Assembly (NCBI GenBank): GCA_016758965.1
Contig: JAEPRB010000079.1
Coordinates: 1 to 64,000, forward strand
Length of the DNA stretch: 64,000 nt
From: Circinella minor
Taxonomy: Eukaryota > Mucoromycota > Mucoromycetes > Mucorales > Lichtheimiaceae
Reading direction: 5' to 3'
The notes under the pieces are model-generated. The model ran no database searches. It was given only the letters and a program-made list of their open reading frames with translations, and was not told where the DNA came from. The first letter of the stretch is position 1. Every line of letters starts with the position of its first letter. Position numbers and translations under genes: made by a program. Shown in pieces: positions 22,977 through 35,273 of this stretch.

Positions 22977-24686
22977 AGCAGCAGCTATTGACGATGAATT
23001 TCAAGCATGCCAAGAAGAATCGTTTACTGAGACTGAGCCTGATATCGTAATCAGACGTAGAACTGGCGCAACGATAAAGAATCGTTAAAGACAGCTTTTC
23101 CATAAGGTCCTTATGGAACATTACTTTGACGAAAATTGCTCGCACAATACAAAAAAAAAATTCGGTGCTGATTCTGTATGCAGCGCCCTCTTTTTTTTTG
23201 CGTATTGTCGAGGAATCACAGACCAATGATGAGTGCTTTCAGCAAAAGCCCGATGCAGTTAGTGTATTTGGTTTCTCAACCCTTCAAAAAGCAAGCGTGG
23301 CTATGAAAATGCTGGCGTATGGTAGACCAGTTGATGCAGTCGATGACTACTTCAGAATAATCTCATCTACCGCCCGAGAAACGTTGAAGGAGTTCTGTTG
23401 CGCAATTATCAGATCGTAGGATAAAATATACCTTCGTTCTACTAGTGAGGAAGATCTGAAGAGGATATTCGCAATGAACGAAAGTTGTGGAATTCCCGGT
23501 ACGTTTGGTTCCGTTGACTGCATACACTGGAGATGGTGGAATTGTTCTGTTGATTTGCATTCACAATATCCTTCGAGTAAAGAAGGCGGGGGCAACTTCT
23601 TCTTGGAAGAAGTAGCATCACAAGATTTGACGTTCCTGGTTCCAGCAGTTGTGACATTTGTTGTATTATAAGAACATTATTTATTATCCCAGATGAAATA
23701 AGAAATCATATAAATACAGATGTGAGCAAATTAATTCTAAAAAGGAAACTGAGTAAAATTGCATAACGATAAATTAAAGAATAAAAGAGAGCATCATGGC
23801 TAAGCCCAATATACTCCAGAACAGTAGCTATAGTAACCTTCTCAATATTAATGACTAATCTCAAGTACCCGACTTTAATATTAATCACCTACATCATTCA
23901 ACCAACTAATCCCCATAACTCATAGAATAGAAAACATATAAATACGGGTTGTAAATATTATTTTAAAGAGATTATTTTATTCTAGTTTTTTCAAATTATT
24001 ATTAAAGATATATAACAAAATCTCAAAAATTTTATACCTTGTCTCTTTTTATTTCCTACTCTTATTAAAATAACCAAATATTACAACATTAACCTCCTTC
24101 ACAAATATCCCTTATTTGACGATGTTACTCATGGCAGTGGATCATCAATGAAGTATAGTATCAATGAAAATCATCATGGATACTATCTAGCTGATGGTAT
24201 TTATTCTTCATGGGCAACATTCGTAAAAACCATTCCAACCCCACAGGGAAATAAAAGAGCTGTATGTCTTAAATGATAAGGGAATTCCATATTCAAAAGT
24301 CTGTGGCATAGAACCTAACTTTACAATGTGTATTTCGCTGCTATACAAGAAGCTGCAAGTAAGGATAACGTGCTCTTCACACACCCTCTGCCATTGTACG
24401 TGAACCTGGTCGTGCTTAAAAGGTCTCTAAGCTCTCTAACATCATGACAACATATATCATTTTTCACAATATGATCGTTGAAGATGAGCGTGACAGCTAC
24501 AAATATAACAATAATGAGTGTTTCACTTACGACCAATGTCGTTTTACTGTTTTGCCTTCTTTTTCGCGTGAAGGTGAATCTGCCGAACACGTCATTCGCA
24601 GACGTGAGAGTGAAATTATGAGTAGTCATACCCATCAAAGATTGCAAGATCTCATTGAGCACTTGTGGAAGATACATGGCGATTAA
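22977..24686 (+). pseudogene. Decayed PIF/Harbinger transposase
   Basis: Fragments in several frames follow the order of PIF/Harbinger transposases. They are AAIDDEFQACQEES at about 22977; FFLRIVEESQTNDECFQQK and MLAYGRPVDAVDDYFRI (23190-23416); an in-frame TAG at 23417-23419; GTFGSVDCIHWRWWNC with the DDE-region Asp (about 23500-23545); and VPGSSSCDI up to 23658. After a solo LTR come INLLHKYPLFDDV and YLADGIYSSWATFVKTIP (24088-24291), then HNMIVEDERDSY (about 24464-24500). Stops at about 23086, 23417 and 24292, frameshifts and a lost WIWHAFF-like segment before VPGS make it inactive. It resembles the plant-type nuclease/ALP1-like branch. The companion ORF lies convergently just downstream. 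Confidence 0.85.
23659..24085 (+). mobile_element. Solo LTR (427 bp) inserted in the Harbinger transposase
   Basis: The segment starts TGTTGTATTA and ends AATATTACA, so it has the TG...CA ends of an LTR. It is flanked by a perfect 5-bp direct repeat ACATT at 23654-23658 and 24086-24090. Removing it with one ACATT rejoins CDI to NLLHKYPLF in the same frame, exactly as in intact Harbinger transposases, so the borders are independently confirmed. It contains a TATAAATA box (about 23937). No internal retrotransposon domain is present, so it is a solo LTR left by LTR-LTR recombination. The end sequence is closest to Ty1/copia LTR style, but the family is not proven. Confidence 0.85.
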
Positions 24687-24752
24687 TAAAACTTCAAAAC
24701 TACAGATGCCCTTTCCCTCCACATATGGCACAATAAAGATATATTATTAGCT

Positions 24753-25619
24753 TTATTGTTCAACTTCTTTATCATGATTCTCTTCCATTTCTTCTTCTCC
24801 TTCTTCGTCTTCACCATCTTCATAATCCATTCTTTCAATGATTTCTTGTTGCTTTTTCGTATAATATAGCTTTTGGCGTGACGTCAACTTACTCATGTCA
24901 ACGCTCATTATGGCATGCTCGGCCATGAGTTGAGCACTTTCAGCAATGGATTTTAGACACTTGACCCTTTTTGCATTCTGGATCAAGTTTGCACGCTCCG
25001 CGTCTACTCTACGCTTCTTTTTTATGACTGTCGCCTGTTGTTGACCCGTTGGTTCTACACAATTTCCATCCACTTCTTGATGAGGCTCATCAGCATTTGA
25101 GGTATGTGGCTTCCACTTGTCTTCTTGCTTCAAGATATCAAAACAATGTTTGAACTTGAAAGTTTTCAGACGAGATGATGCTGTTGCCTCGTAATGCTCA
25201 AGAGCACGTCGATACTATATCATTGTAATTACTTGGTAAGTTTTCCTGTGTGATATCATGATGTAATTTATTTAAGAAATAATCACCTTGTCTTCGTCAT
25301 TTTCACCACTCTTGGGGTGTCTTAAAACGATCGACATGCTATCCGAAAATCTCAAACAACTTGGTGAAATCTGGGTATGAAAGCGATTACGGAGAGCATT
25401 GAAATTACGTTCCGTCTCATTGCCATCTTCGATGTACTTAGACCAAACACGGACCCAGAATTTATCTGATGATTGATCAGTATTGATTTCAGAATCCTTG
25501 CTAGTAACCAGATATGCCTTAACTAATTGCAAGTCTTCTTTTTTCTCGAAGTTTTTGCCACGAGATCTTTTTTCCTCTTGTAAAGCTGCATCAGCGGTTG
25601 GAGTGGTGGCGGTGCTCAT
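24753..25619 (-). CDS. PIF/Harbinger ORF1-like SANT/Myb-type DNA-binding protein
   Basis: Two exons, 25287-25619 and 24753-25214, join in phase into 264 aa with no stops. The N-terminal half is a trihelix/Myb-SANT-like region with its tryptophans (KFWVRVWSKYIED, ERNFNALRNRFH). The middle has the hallmark F-K-H-C-F-D-I-L block (KFKHCFDILKQEDKWKP). The rest is a basic helix (IKKKRRVDAERANL) and a strongly acidic tail. This matches the second protein of PIF/Harbinger elements, which helps transposase enter the nucleus and bind the ends. It is convergent with the broken transposase, 66 bases away. It looks intact while the transposase is ruined, either because it decays later or because it has been retained. 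Confidence 0.75.
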
Positions 25620-26651
25620 TTTTATTATTTATTATTATGAATATAATTAAGATCGTTTTATTTGTTAACAATATTCTCGAAGAATTTACAACTCAACAAA
25701 GTTACAGTTCCATTTTTGAAATATCGATTGTTGCAAAAAAGCTTTAAAACTGTAGGACGGACTGTAAATTTGATTTGCAACCCGATTTTACGGTTTCCGT
25801 CGCCCACACTCAATTAGTGTCATAATAGTAATAATAAAAACCTGTCAATAGAGTTTAATCTATACCGTTACATCATCAAAGCCATAATTTTTGCTGACCT
25901 ACAGATACAGTTACACTCCCCTGATCGGTGCATTGCGGATTTTATCTTGTATATTTCTCCGCGGTTCCGGATAGTTATAACCAGTTATGGTTATACCTCT
26001 TGCTATAGTTTTCTTTTTCTTTTTACCCCTTTACAATAAATAAACATTAATTATTAAACAATATGGCAATTGAGAAGCAATGTACTCAATCTATCTTTGT
26101 TTCAAATGTTCCCACATGTTCCTTCTAGCCGTGGTAGAATGATATGCCGAATGGAGTTGATCGATCGCTTCAAATTGGTTACAAAGTTCATTTCTCATTT
26201 ATTTTATTATACATGAAAACAAGAATTGATTTAAGTTGCACCCTATAAGGAAAGGCACACTAGCCGCGGCAGATGCACCAATTTAGTGAATCCTGTGACA
26301 ATAAGGTCTCATTTCTGATTTTCGGATTGACTTTTCAGTACATTATTTATTTATTTATTTACTTGTATTCTTTATGGTCGCTTTAGTAATAGTGTAATAT
26401 AATACTGGCACTTATTCAGTACAGATCTAAACACTCATTCAACCGTGAAACTAAAAAGGAAAAGGAATGGCTGTGGGGCCAGTAAAAAATACTAGTTATA
26501 TTTTGTCATTTTTTTTTTGATCCCACGATTACGATATTAAAATCGAAAATAAATATTGTCATGTACAACCTATAATATAATTAAAGAAATTTGATAAAAT
26601 CATGGATAGACAAACAAGGAGTGAACTTCCGTGTAAAAACTTATTACGCAG

Positions 26652-26683
<32 letters not shown>

Positions 26684-27528
26684 TCAGGTAAAACTTATTG
26701 TTAGTGATTACGCAAAGCCATATTTATACTTTTGATTGATTATAAGCTGAGTGTGTAATAAAAAGTATTAAAAAAATATCGAGACAGTCAATTTGTAAGT
26801 ATTCCGCGGTAAGAAATCAATATAACAAAGCTTTGTGTCGTATATTATTATGGTAATAATTTCAAGACAAACAAAACCATTACTGTAATTCGGTAGTCTT
26901 TTATTTTATGGTTTGACATAAACAGGTTAGTGATATGATAGCAGGAGGCGATTCATTATTTTTTCCCAGAGTGTCTGAGATAAATTTGGAGGAGGGGTAA
27001 CACGACGGAACGTACAGAAGTAAGAACCCCACACAAAAAAAAGCAACAGCAAGAAAAAAATCCATGTAACTTTTCTATCTTATAATACATTTATCTACAC
27101 GATAATTAAAAGTAATGAAGAAACATAGCAAAAGAAATTTCTACACATTTGTTCGGCGCAAGGATATATATTGTTTATATTATTAATAATAGAGAATGGA
27201 GTGGAAGTTCATTAAATACGCAGTAGTGTTATTTTATTTTGCCCGTCAAAAAATGAACTTATAAGTCGAGCGCGCTTTTTTCGTCCCCCCCAAATCGGAG
27301 ATAAAACAGCAAAAATCCCACCAAAATAACACATACTAACAAATGATTGGCGCCCGCAATTTTTGTATAGGATGAAAAGAAAGCCTTTTCTTTCCTTGTT
27401 TTAAGGTTTTCCACCTGCTTTTCAAACAAATTAGTTAACTCTTCTCTTTCACTCTTCCTTTTTTTCTTCCTTTCCTTTTTTAAAAGCAGAGTTTCTTTTT
27501 TCAACACATTATCTATTTTATTATTACC
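25620..27528. other. Right flank of Harbinger element and bZIP promoter
   Basis: About 1.9 kb without a firm gene. Protein-like scraps occur at 26080-26290 (+), for example FPHVPSSRGRMICRM and RKGTLAAADAPI. A 26-base T-run lies at 26652-26677. The last 150 bases before the bZIP ATG are pyrimidine-rich, consistent with a promoter or 5' UTR. Confidence 0.4.
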
Positions 27529-29657
27529 ATGGATACGTCTCATGATATTGATACCATGGACATGGATACAGATGGCCCTGAAGATTACGATACCTTAGAT
27601 GGTGACGATAATGATGCGCAAACAGATAATACAGAACCTATTAAAATTCGAAAAAAACCTGGCCGTAAGCCTAATCCAGCCTCACCTGCACTTCGAAAAG
27701 CACAGAACCGAGCAGCACAACGAGCTTTTCGCGAGCGAAAAGAAAAACATTTACGAGAACTCGAAGTGGCTATCAAACAAGTTCGAGAACAGCGAGACAA
27801 ACTTCACAACGAAAACGAACAGCTTAAGAGTGAAAATGATATTTTAAAATCTGAAAACTGGTATCTCAAAGGTATTGTTTTGTCACTTCAGTTAGTTTGT
27901 TTTCAACACAATTTGACTATACCGCAGCACGGTCCATATATCAACGACCAAACACTATCAGTTCTAGCCCAGTCAATTCCAGAACCTATTGCTGCTTACC
28001 TTGACGTTAACTCAAAAAGTAAACTTCCAACATTTTCCAAAGTATACAACAATAATCGTCATCGACGACAACAAAGAGACAGATATGTTTCTTCTGGTTC
28101 TATTTTGATTACCGAAGATGGTGTTCGCTCAATGCCTAATCGTGTACGTAACCCCGCACCGTCTCCACGATCAACATCTGGGTCTGCTTCATCTACTACT
28201 GTGTGGGAGCAACGTACTCCTTTGAGTACAGGCGGTAGTAGCAATAATAGCGTCGATTTAAATGATCCAAACACATTCCCATCCCCTTCACCAAGTGTAT
28301 CTGCTTCACAAGAAGATCAACAACAACGTATTTCCCTCGCCAACCTCCCTGATTTATCACCTGTACAAGAAACTGAAACATATAAAGAAGATAACGGTCG
28401 TTATAGTAACGGGCATTATAGTAACAACAACCGACAAAGTAATATACCAAAGCCAGTCATGTTAACGGATGAACCTCTCACAAGTAATCTCGCTGCTATT
28501 CAAGCGTTACGTCTGCGGCTGAGGTTACAGGCAGCATGCGTGCGAATGAGTTCTTTGCCATTTGCTATCCAGCCGACACTCTTACAAGTAAGCAAGAAAT
28601 TTTTATTATTATCAATTCATTAGAAAAAAAGAAAGAGAAAGGGAGAAAAAAAATACTAATATTCAAACCTGAACATTACTTTATTTTAGCTCACGATTCC
28701 CCATGATCCTCGTATTGATCTAATTCCTACACCACACATGCGTGATCGAATGATTCTTTTCCGAGATCAGTTCAGTTTAGACGACTGTTTCCGATGTTTA
28801 CTTGGCGGTTCTGTATTCCATGGCGGAGATCCAGCGATTGCAGGAAATTGGGAGCTCCCTGCCGAATTTTTTGAAAAATATTGGTTTTTGACGATCGATT
28901 TTAGTTTACAGCGTACGACCAATCGATGGAGAAGAATGCAGGGATTAGAAGAGGTTCACCCTTTCGCAGAAAAAAATGAACTGACAACAGAAACTCCTAC
29001 AGGCGCACAAGATTCAAGCCAAATAACAACTGTGGCTCATAATCCTTCACAACCATCATTGGAACCAACACCGCGTTCGCAACCACAAATTACTATCGAT
29101 GATTTGTCATCATTCTTTGGTATTGAATTGAATCGTGATAAAATTATGCAAAATACGTCGTCTGGAACAACACCAGCAACAACAACATCAACACATCCAG
29201 GATCAACGAATAAAAGTAATAATTCTCTTTTGTCCACTTCTCCGAATGCTTCTAATCAATCACAACAACAAAATAATCTTTTAATTAACGGCCCTATGTC
29301 ACCGAGACCGTCAATGCAAACTGTATCTTATCCATCTTCCCTTTCTTCTACATCTACCACAAAATCAAAGTCAACTGTATCGAGCGTTGAAAACACTACA
29401 GGGGATGAAATGTTTTCACCCACGCCCATCCAATTGACCAATGGGTATTATGGTATACACCAGTATACACCGAGGAACGGTGTAGGTCAGAAGACAGCCT
29501 GTTATAATGCACCTGAACAACGATGCACCACATGGGATTCATTAATAGCAAATGACAATGGTAAGTTTTTTTCTTTGTGTGACAATGTAATATTTCAATC
29601 CAACGATCTGTTTTGTCTCTACCCGCAGACAACCACATAATTCACCAGACAAACTAA
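27529..29657 (+). CDS. Yap/AP-1-type bZIP transcription factor with DUF3425-like C-terminal region
   Basis: Exons 27529-28587, 28690-29560 and 29629-29657 give 652 aa. The N-terminus is acidic (DTDGPEDYDTLDGDD). The basic region around residues 55-75 reads KAQNRAAQRAFRERKEKH, the Yap/Pap1 signature, followed by a leucine/asparagine heptad zipper to about 115. A Ser/Pro/Gln-rich linker follows. After the first intron comes IDLIPTPHMRDRMILF, then LLGGSVFHGGDP, NWELPAEFFEKYWFL and TNRWRRMQ, the conserved DUF3425 pattern of fungal bZIP proteins. The tail is Ser/Thr-rich. It should bind DNA as a dimer in the nucleus. The cysteine-rich redox domains of Yap1 are not evident. If the last 68-nt intron is not spliced, the protein ends at 29640 instead. 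Confidence 0.88.
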
Positions 29658-29913
29658 ATGATCTGTTTTTGGTTCCTTCTTTTTTTTTGTGGCTGCTGGC
29701 AATAGATGATTTTCCATGAATGACATAACGGACAAAACCGGTTTCAAACCAAACACCTTCACATGCATAATAATCCCATAACAGTGAATATATACGACTA
29801 CCATCTCCAAACTTATACACAATATCACGCTTGCAGCGCTTCACTCCATCAATACCGATCTCACTCGTACCACAATTCACTTTCACACACACTTTAATTT
29901 TTATGATATCCAT
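29542..29913 (-). CDS. Candidate small protein antisense to the bZIP 3' end
   Basis: A 123-aa frame opens at ATG 29913 (MDIIKIKVCVKVNCGTSEIG) and stays open upstream for about 14 more codons to a TAA. The first 80 residues have balanced, codon-like composition with Cys, Trp, Tyr and Gly (FGDGSRIYSLLWDYYACEGVWFE shows the style in part). The end overlaps bZIP coding DNA and may be artificial if an intron is used. No family is recognised. It could be the last exon of a minus-strand gene or a short standalone gene. Confidence 0.4.
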   Translation of the reverse strand: MDIIKIKVCVKVNCGTSEIGIDGVKRCKRDIVYKFGDGSRIYSLLWDYYACEGVWFETGFVRYVIHGKSSIASSHKKKEGTKNRSFSLSGELCGCLRVETKQIVGLKYYIVTQRKKLTIVICY

Positions 29914-32900
29914 TTCCCATCCAACAACAGTCTTTTTTTCTTTTACATTGCATTTTTATTTTATTTTCATTATTATTTTATACATTTATTTATTTTTTAC
30001 TTCCCATTTTGTTTTTAACGCTTTGAACTGGTTTCAACACCCTAAAAATGGATTTATTTATTTATTCCGATCAATCAATTACTCTCACACAACATGTACC
30101 TTAATAGAAAAAATATCCCAATTTGAAGAGCAGTTATTTTATGCTTAATATTATTTTATTCTAGTACTCCCATTTTCATTTACTCTTAATTAAGTCTTAT
30201 ACCTTTTTTTTTGTTCATGATGGGTAACGTGTTTTTATCTTAGCGTAAATTATTTAAACGTAGTATTTTGAACTACTCCGATTTATGACTATTTAGCACG
30301 GATTCTACTTCATTCGCATTACATACAACTTGTATTTTTTAGGAGGATATGTACAAAGTCAATAAAAAAATCTTCCACGCGTTACATTGAACTTTATCCA
30401 TCAAGGAGTAATTTGTGATTTTCAATACTTGTCACAATAGTGTATATATAATACTGTTTCTTTTTCTCAAAGAAGTACTATGGCTAGTACAAAGCCTTGT
30501 CGTTTTTGTCATTAAGATAGTTTTTTCTTCTTTTTACTTTTTTTTTTGTGTATTATGAATTGGTCTAGTAGCTTTATTTACTAGTTTTTTCGAATAAGGA
30601 AAAGGAAAATTTTGTTTTGGTCATAAAGTACAACAGCAATATGACAATAAGAATTAAGTTGTAACTATAATTAAAATTTATATTTCCATTTCTGGAGAAG
30701 TAAGAGCACAAAGATTCTCTTGGTACATTAAATTAATCCCCCAACTAGAACAGGCAACTCAAATATACAAATATGGATGAGAAAAAATGGATAATGATTC
30801 AGTAATCATTTTATATTAAAGGTCGATATTTACCCACTGTCATTTTAGAAGTTCCGAAGGACAGAAGTAACTGGTTCCTAGGCCTGCGCCCAGAGGCGGT
30901 GCGTCCCACAGCGCATGAGGTCGTCAGCCTAAGCTTCTGACAACACGCTCACAAATTTTGAAATCCAGAAAGAAGCAACATTAATGCTCTTGATTATCGA
31001 GTAAAAAAAAAAAACGGAGCAGGTCCAAAGGACCCAACCCCGATGATTCAGAGAAAAAAAGAGAAGTACTTAAAGTAAGTCTTATGGATATGAGTATGAC
31101 ATATACTTTCCATCATCATCCGTTACCAAAAAAAAGAACCATAATAATTATTTACTCTGAACAATCTATCGTTTAAAAAGTAATAAATGTCATTTGTAAC
31201 CAGTAGTGACAGTAACGAGAATATAGACTGACAACCCACTTGACCATAAAAAAGAAATCAAATAGCAGATGAAAAACATTCATCTTATTAAAACAGGATA
31301 ATCTTGTTAACCAGAAGAGACATCTTGAAAAAAGCCAGGATAGTCCACGAGTAGTACTAGAAGAAAAACTGGACGGAGAAAAAAAACAATTCGTCGTTGA
31401 ACCAGTAGAAATTCGATACAAGAAGAATAGACCGAATGTTTAACGACTTATTGGCTGAGATGATAGAAATGTAAAAAAAAAAAAAAATACGAGGATGTAC
31501 AATATGTACTATACAGTGTATGATGATAATTATAAAAGAGAGAGAGAGAGAGTGAAAAGAAAATGATGAAAATTATATTCGACCTTTTTATATCTTTTTG
31601 TTGTTGGCCGTATCATGAGATTGAAAAAAACTTTGTTTTATGCAATATTTATATTATTCTTAGGGTCTTTAAAAAATTATTTTGACAACAGAATTCGACT
31701 TTTGACAAAAAAAAACTACATCGACATCGACATCTTCTAGATAACTAGATCTCAACTATAACTTATTGAAAATAAACGAGACAAGTGTCACTGGATAGGC
31801 AAGAAGCATATTATTATTTTGGTTACTTTTTTTGATAATAACAATATATACATTTCGTTAAAAGTATTAGTAAAAAAGTTGTTGTAAGTCGTGAGATTAA
31901 AACAATTATTTTTATTTTATTTTGGCTTTAATTCACGGATGATTTTGTTATTAATAAAAAAAGGATCATAACGTACGTAGTTTTAATCACTTATATTGAA
32001 AATGATTTATCAGTCCAAAGATGATAAAATATAATGTAAAAGTGCAAATGCTCGTGATATAAATAAATATCAAACAAGTGATAAACTTGTCAACGTTTTT
32101 AAAAGTTAGTGATTTTTAAATGTTAATGACCATACAGCTACTACGTAATTGAATAATAAATAAAAGTCATACGCTTAATAATCGAAAAAATATATATGCC
32201 ACTATCTTTTGCTCCTAGTATATTTTATTAAGGAAAGAATAATAGCAATAAAAAATGAGGCATCAAAAATATCAATTATTATGTTACATGAGCTACAGCT
32301 CTCCTTTTCAAAAATAATTATAGTATGGTTATTTTAATACGCCAATATTTTATACGTATTAAGCAAAGCAATGGAAGATATGATGAATTGATATTATTAT
32401 TATTGAGCCTCATTAACATAAAAATTGTGACATGTCATATATGTACTGATCTTAAACTGTTAAAACATTTTTTACATCTTTCCAGTTCGATACTTAGATA
32501 GATATAAACAGGTACTCGGATGACTCGAATGAACACATACATCAATGTGATGCACTATTTTAAAGATTATATTATTTCATCTAATTGACATGCTCTCCCA
32601 TCCACTCGATACATATAACCATATTCGTTTACTTTTTAATTTTTCCATCGTTCCAATACTTTTTATTTGAATTCATATTGAATTTGTTACTGAAAGAAAA
32701 AGTTGGCACTAAAATCGATCTCATTTCTCAATGCATACATACGACGGAAAATATATTTTTAATTTTGTTAGATAACGTGCCTGCGTTTTTTGGGAAACGA
32801 TGTGAAGAAGCCACTTTATCCACACCATAAAACTAAGTCAACTTTTTGGAATGACTTTATATACATGTGTGGCATAAAAAGTCACTGTCAATTTTCAAAT

Positions 32901-35273
32901 TTCTTGCCAATTTGGTTGCTAATATTATAACCCTAATTACTTACTCAAATTGTACAATACATCTTTTTTTGCTTCATTTGAAACAGAACGAACCGCTTTT
33001 CTTGATATCTACTGTTACATATTAAATAATGCATAATAACTTATATGTTCCGAATAACATTATAGCACGAATGTATGCACAATATATAACCTTCATGTAG
33101 GAGTGTATCTATAAAGTTTTATGCATGACAAAGCATCTCCAGACACAGTATCAACATTAAATAGCATCAATCATATATAAAAAAAAAACACTCTGCTATT
33201 CTGTTATGGTTGTGGGTTATATATAATAGAGAGCAAGATTTTATTATTATTACTTTAGTAAAATAGACAAAAGAAAGAATGAGAAAAGCAATATGATAGA
33301 GCTACAAGAATAAAACTTTGTAAACAAAAAATTGTTAGCATATTCACCAAAATTGATCGCATTTCCCTGTATCTCTAAAGCTCGATATATAATTTATTTA
33401 TCAAGCTATTTGTTTTATTACTACTAGATGATATAATGCCCATAAATTTCTAACTTCTACTTTTTACATATAGTTTGTAATGTATATCATAGTTTTGCTT
33501 TATATGAGTTTTTATTGTAGTTTATCGTCCTAGTTAATGTAGTTTCTTATAAAATACTTTACGAATCATATTTAATCAAAATATTTTATAAAAGTATTCT
33601 AGCTATCTTCAGTAATATTGTATGGTAAAAAAGAAGCGCACTGGTATTTCTCTTGTACTTATTAAAAATTTGGAAATAATAAGCTTAGCATCCGTCTTGT
33701 TTTGATAATTAAGCGTACTTAGTAAGATTTAATGAAATACTTATACTTCTAGTGACCATTGGTCAATATATCAAAATAACTGAAAAGTGCCCAGTAATAA
33801 GACGTTTTCAATTCACCCGTATAAAATTTATATATACGAGCTCCAGTAAACCACAGCCACAACAACATCGCGCGGGAGAACGTTACTTGTCAATAAAAAT
33901 ACATAGCTACCAATTTATTTGTGGGTTGTTGAAAAGACAACGGAATCTAGTATCCTTCTATGGTTTTATGTGGTCTTTTGTTTTTAATTTTCTTTGCAGT
34001 GCTACTCGGTTTCTGTAAACATCCAAAGCCCTCCTTTTACATACATTTATGCAATGATATCTGTGCAAGCAGCCAAATTGAAGGAAAAGTTGCTTTACAT
34101 AAATAGTTACTACATCTTAAATATATCTTTATTTTATTTTTCAAAATATTAATAATTGATGACCTTAATATTACATACATATATAGAAGAAAAATATTGT
34201 GTAGTGCTATCCATTTAAAAAATTAACTGATCATCTTTCTTACAGTAAGTGATAAGTAGTAGTTTTGGTAATGCAGTAAAAGCTCTGACCTGTGATACTT
34301 TTAATTATTTGTAAGTATTGACTTAATATTTTAACTCATGACATTAGGTTGATTTGCTGTTTATTAATCTACATAAGAGCTCAGTGAGAATACTGTAAGA
34401 AATAAAGGAAGAAGACAAAGTATCGGTACCCATGAATATTTAAAGTTTTTATATGCTTTCAGGGCCAAGACAAAGTAAATAATTCTTGAAAAAGTTCTAT
34501 TACACGAAGCTAGAGATCCTCATAGTTTTTTTTATGTTGAGTGTATCGTTAATATCAATAAAAAAAGGAAAGAAGGAAATCAGTTAAACTTTTTTATGAA
34601 AAAACAATTTCGTAATTAAACCTCTAGTGTCCATCATTTCCTCGACCAGATATTAATTTTATAGTTTTCATTATACCTATGCTTTTGTGGTGTTTATATT
34701 TTGTATAATCACAGTTATTTTAAGATTTTCTTTATATCATATAAAAGAATCTCAAGCTATATACCACATTAATATAGCTTAATAAAAATCATTTACATAT
34801 TGGGCTATGTGATTTGTTGAAGAATACAGTTACAAATAATGCTGTCGCGCGTCTCTATTATGGTTTTTTTTTTTCAGAAAATTGGAATATTATAAAATAG
34901 AGATGTTAAATATGATGTTTTAAGTTTATTGCTTGAAAAATATATGATGTATATATATATGTGTGTGTGGTTGAGAAGAGAAGCTCTAATAAAATGCAAG
35001 GAACATGGGGATGATGGCGGGATTGGTACTGTGAAGGAAAAATATACTTTGTGTGTGTTTGTTAGACGGTTCTTTTTAGGTAGAAGAGGAAAAAGTGCTA
35101 ATTGTTAAATAATAATATTGTTTTGATATTGTATGATGAGAAGTGTGAGTGGGTTGAGTGTGAATGACAAAAAAGACAAACGATATGGTACATAAGATTA
35201 CAAAGAGAATAATAGGTTGGATTACATGGGTTATAAAACAAAAGAAGTAAATTAAAAAATAAAAGTTTTCTTT
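29914..35273. other. Large gene-poor AT-rich region
   Basis: About 5.4 kb with no supported gene. A GC-richer island at 30860-31045 contains short hairpins. A possible coding scrap lies at 31272-31443 (+), including LEEKLDGEKKQF and EPVEIRYKKNRPNV. The remainder is low-complexity AT-rich DNA. The 35.0-35.27 kb stretch probably holds the 3' UTR of the GT5-like gene. Confidence 0.4.
30860..31045. other. GC-rich island with hairpins in AT-rich DNA
   Basis: This patch is clearly richer in G and C than its surroundings. It contains an inverted repeat, GTCGTCAG (30920-30927) against CTGACAAC (30937-30944) with one mismatch, and a perfect GGTCC-AAA-GGACC hairpin at 31022-31034. It does not fold as a tRNA by eye. 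It could be a structured RNA or the remnant of a transposed or ribosomal sequence. Confidence 0.25.

Noticed and set aside
22400..26300. Terminal inverted repeats of the Harbinger element
   Set aside because: By-eye comparison of left and right flanks gave no convincing matching ends or TWA duplication; a computed self-alignment is needed.
30900..30960. Possible tRNA in the GC-rich island
   Set aside because: No D-loop or T-loop consensus and no acceptor stem pairing could be made.
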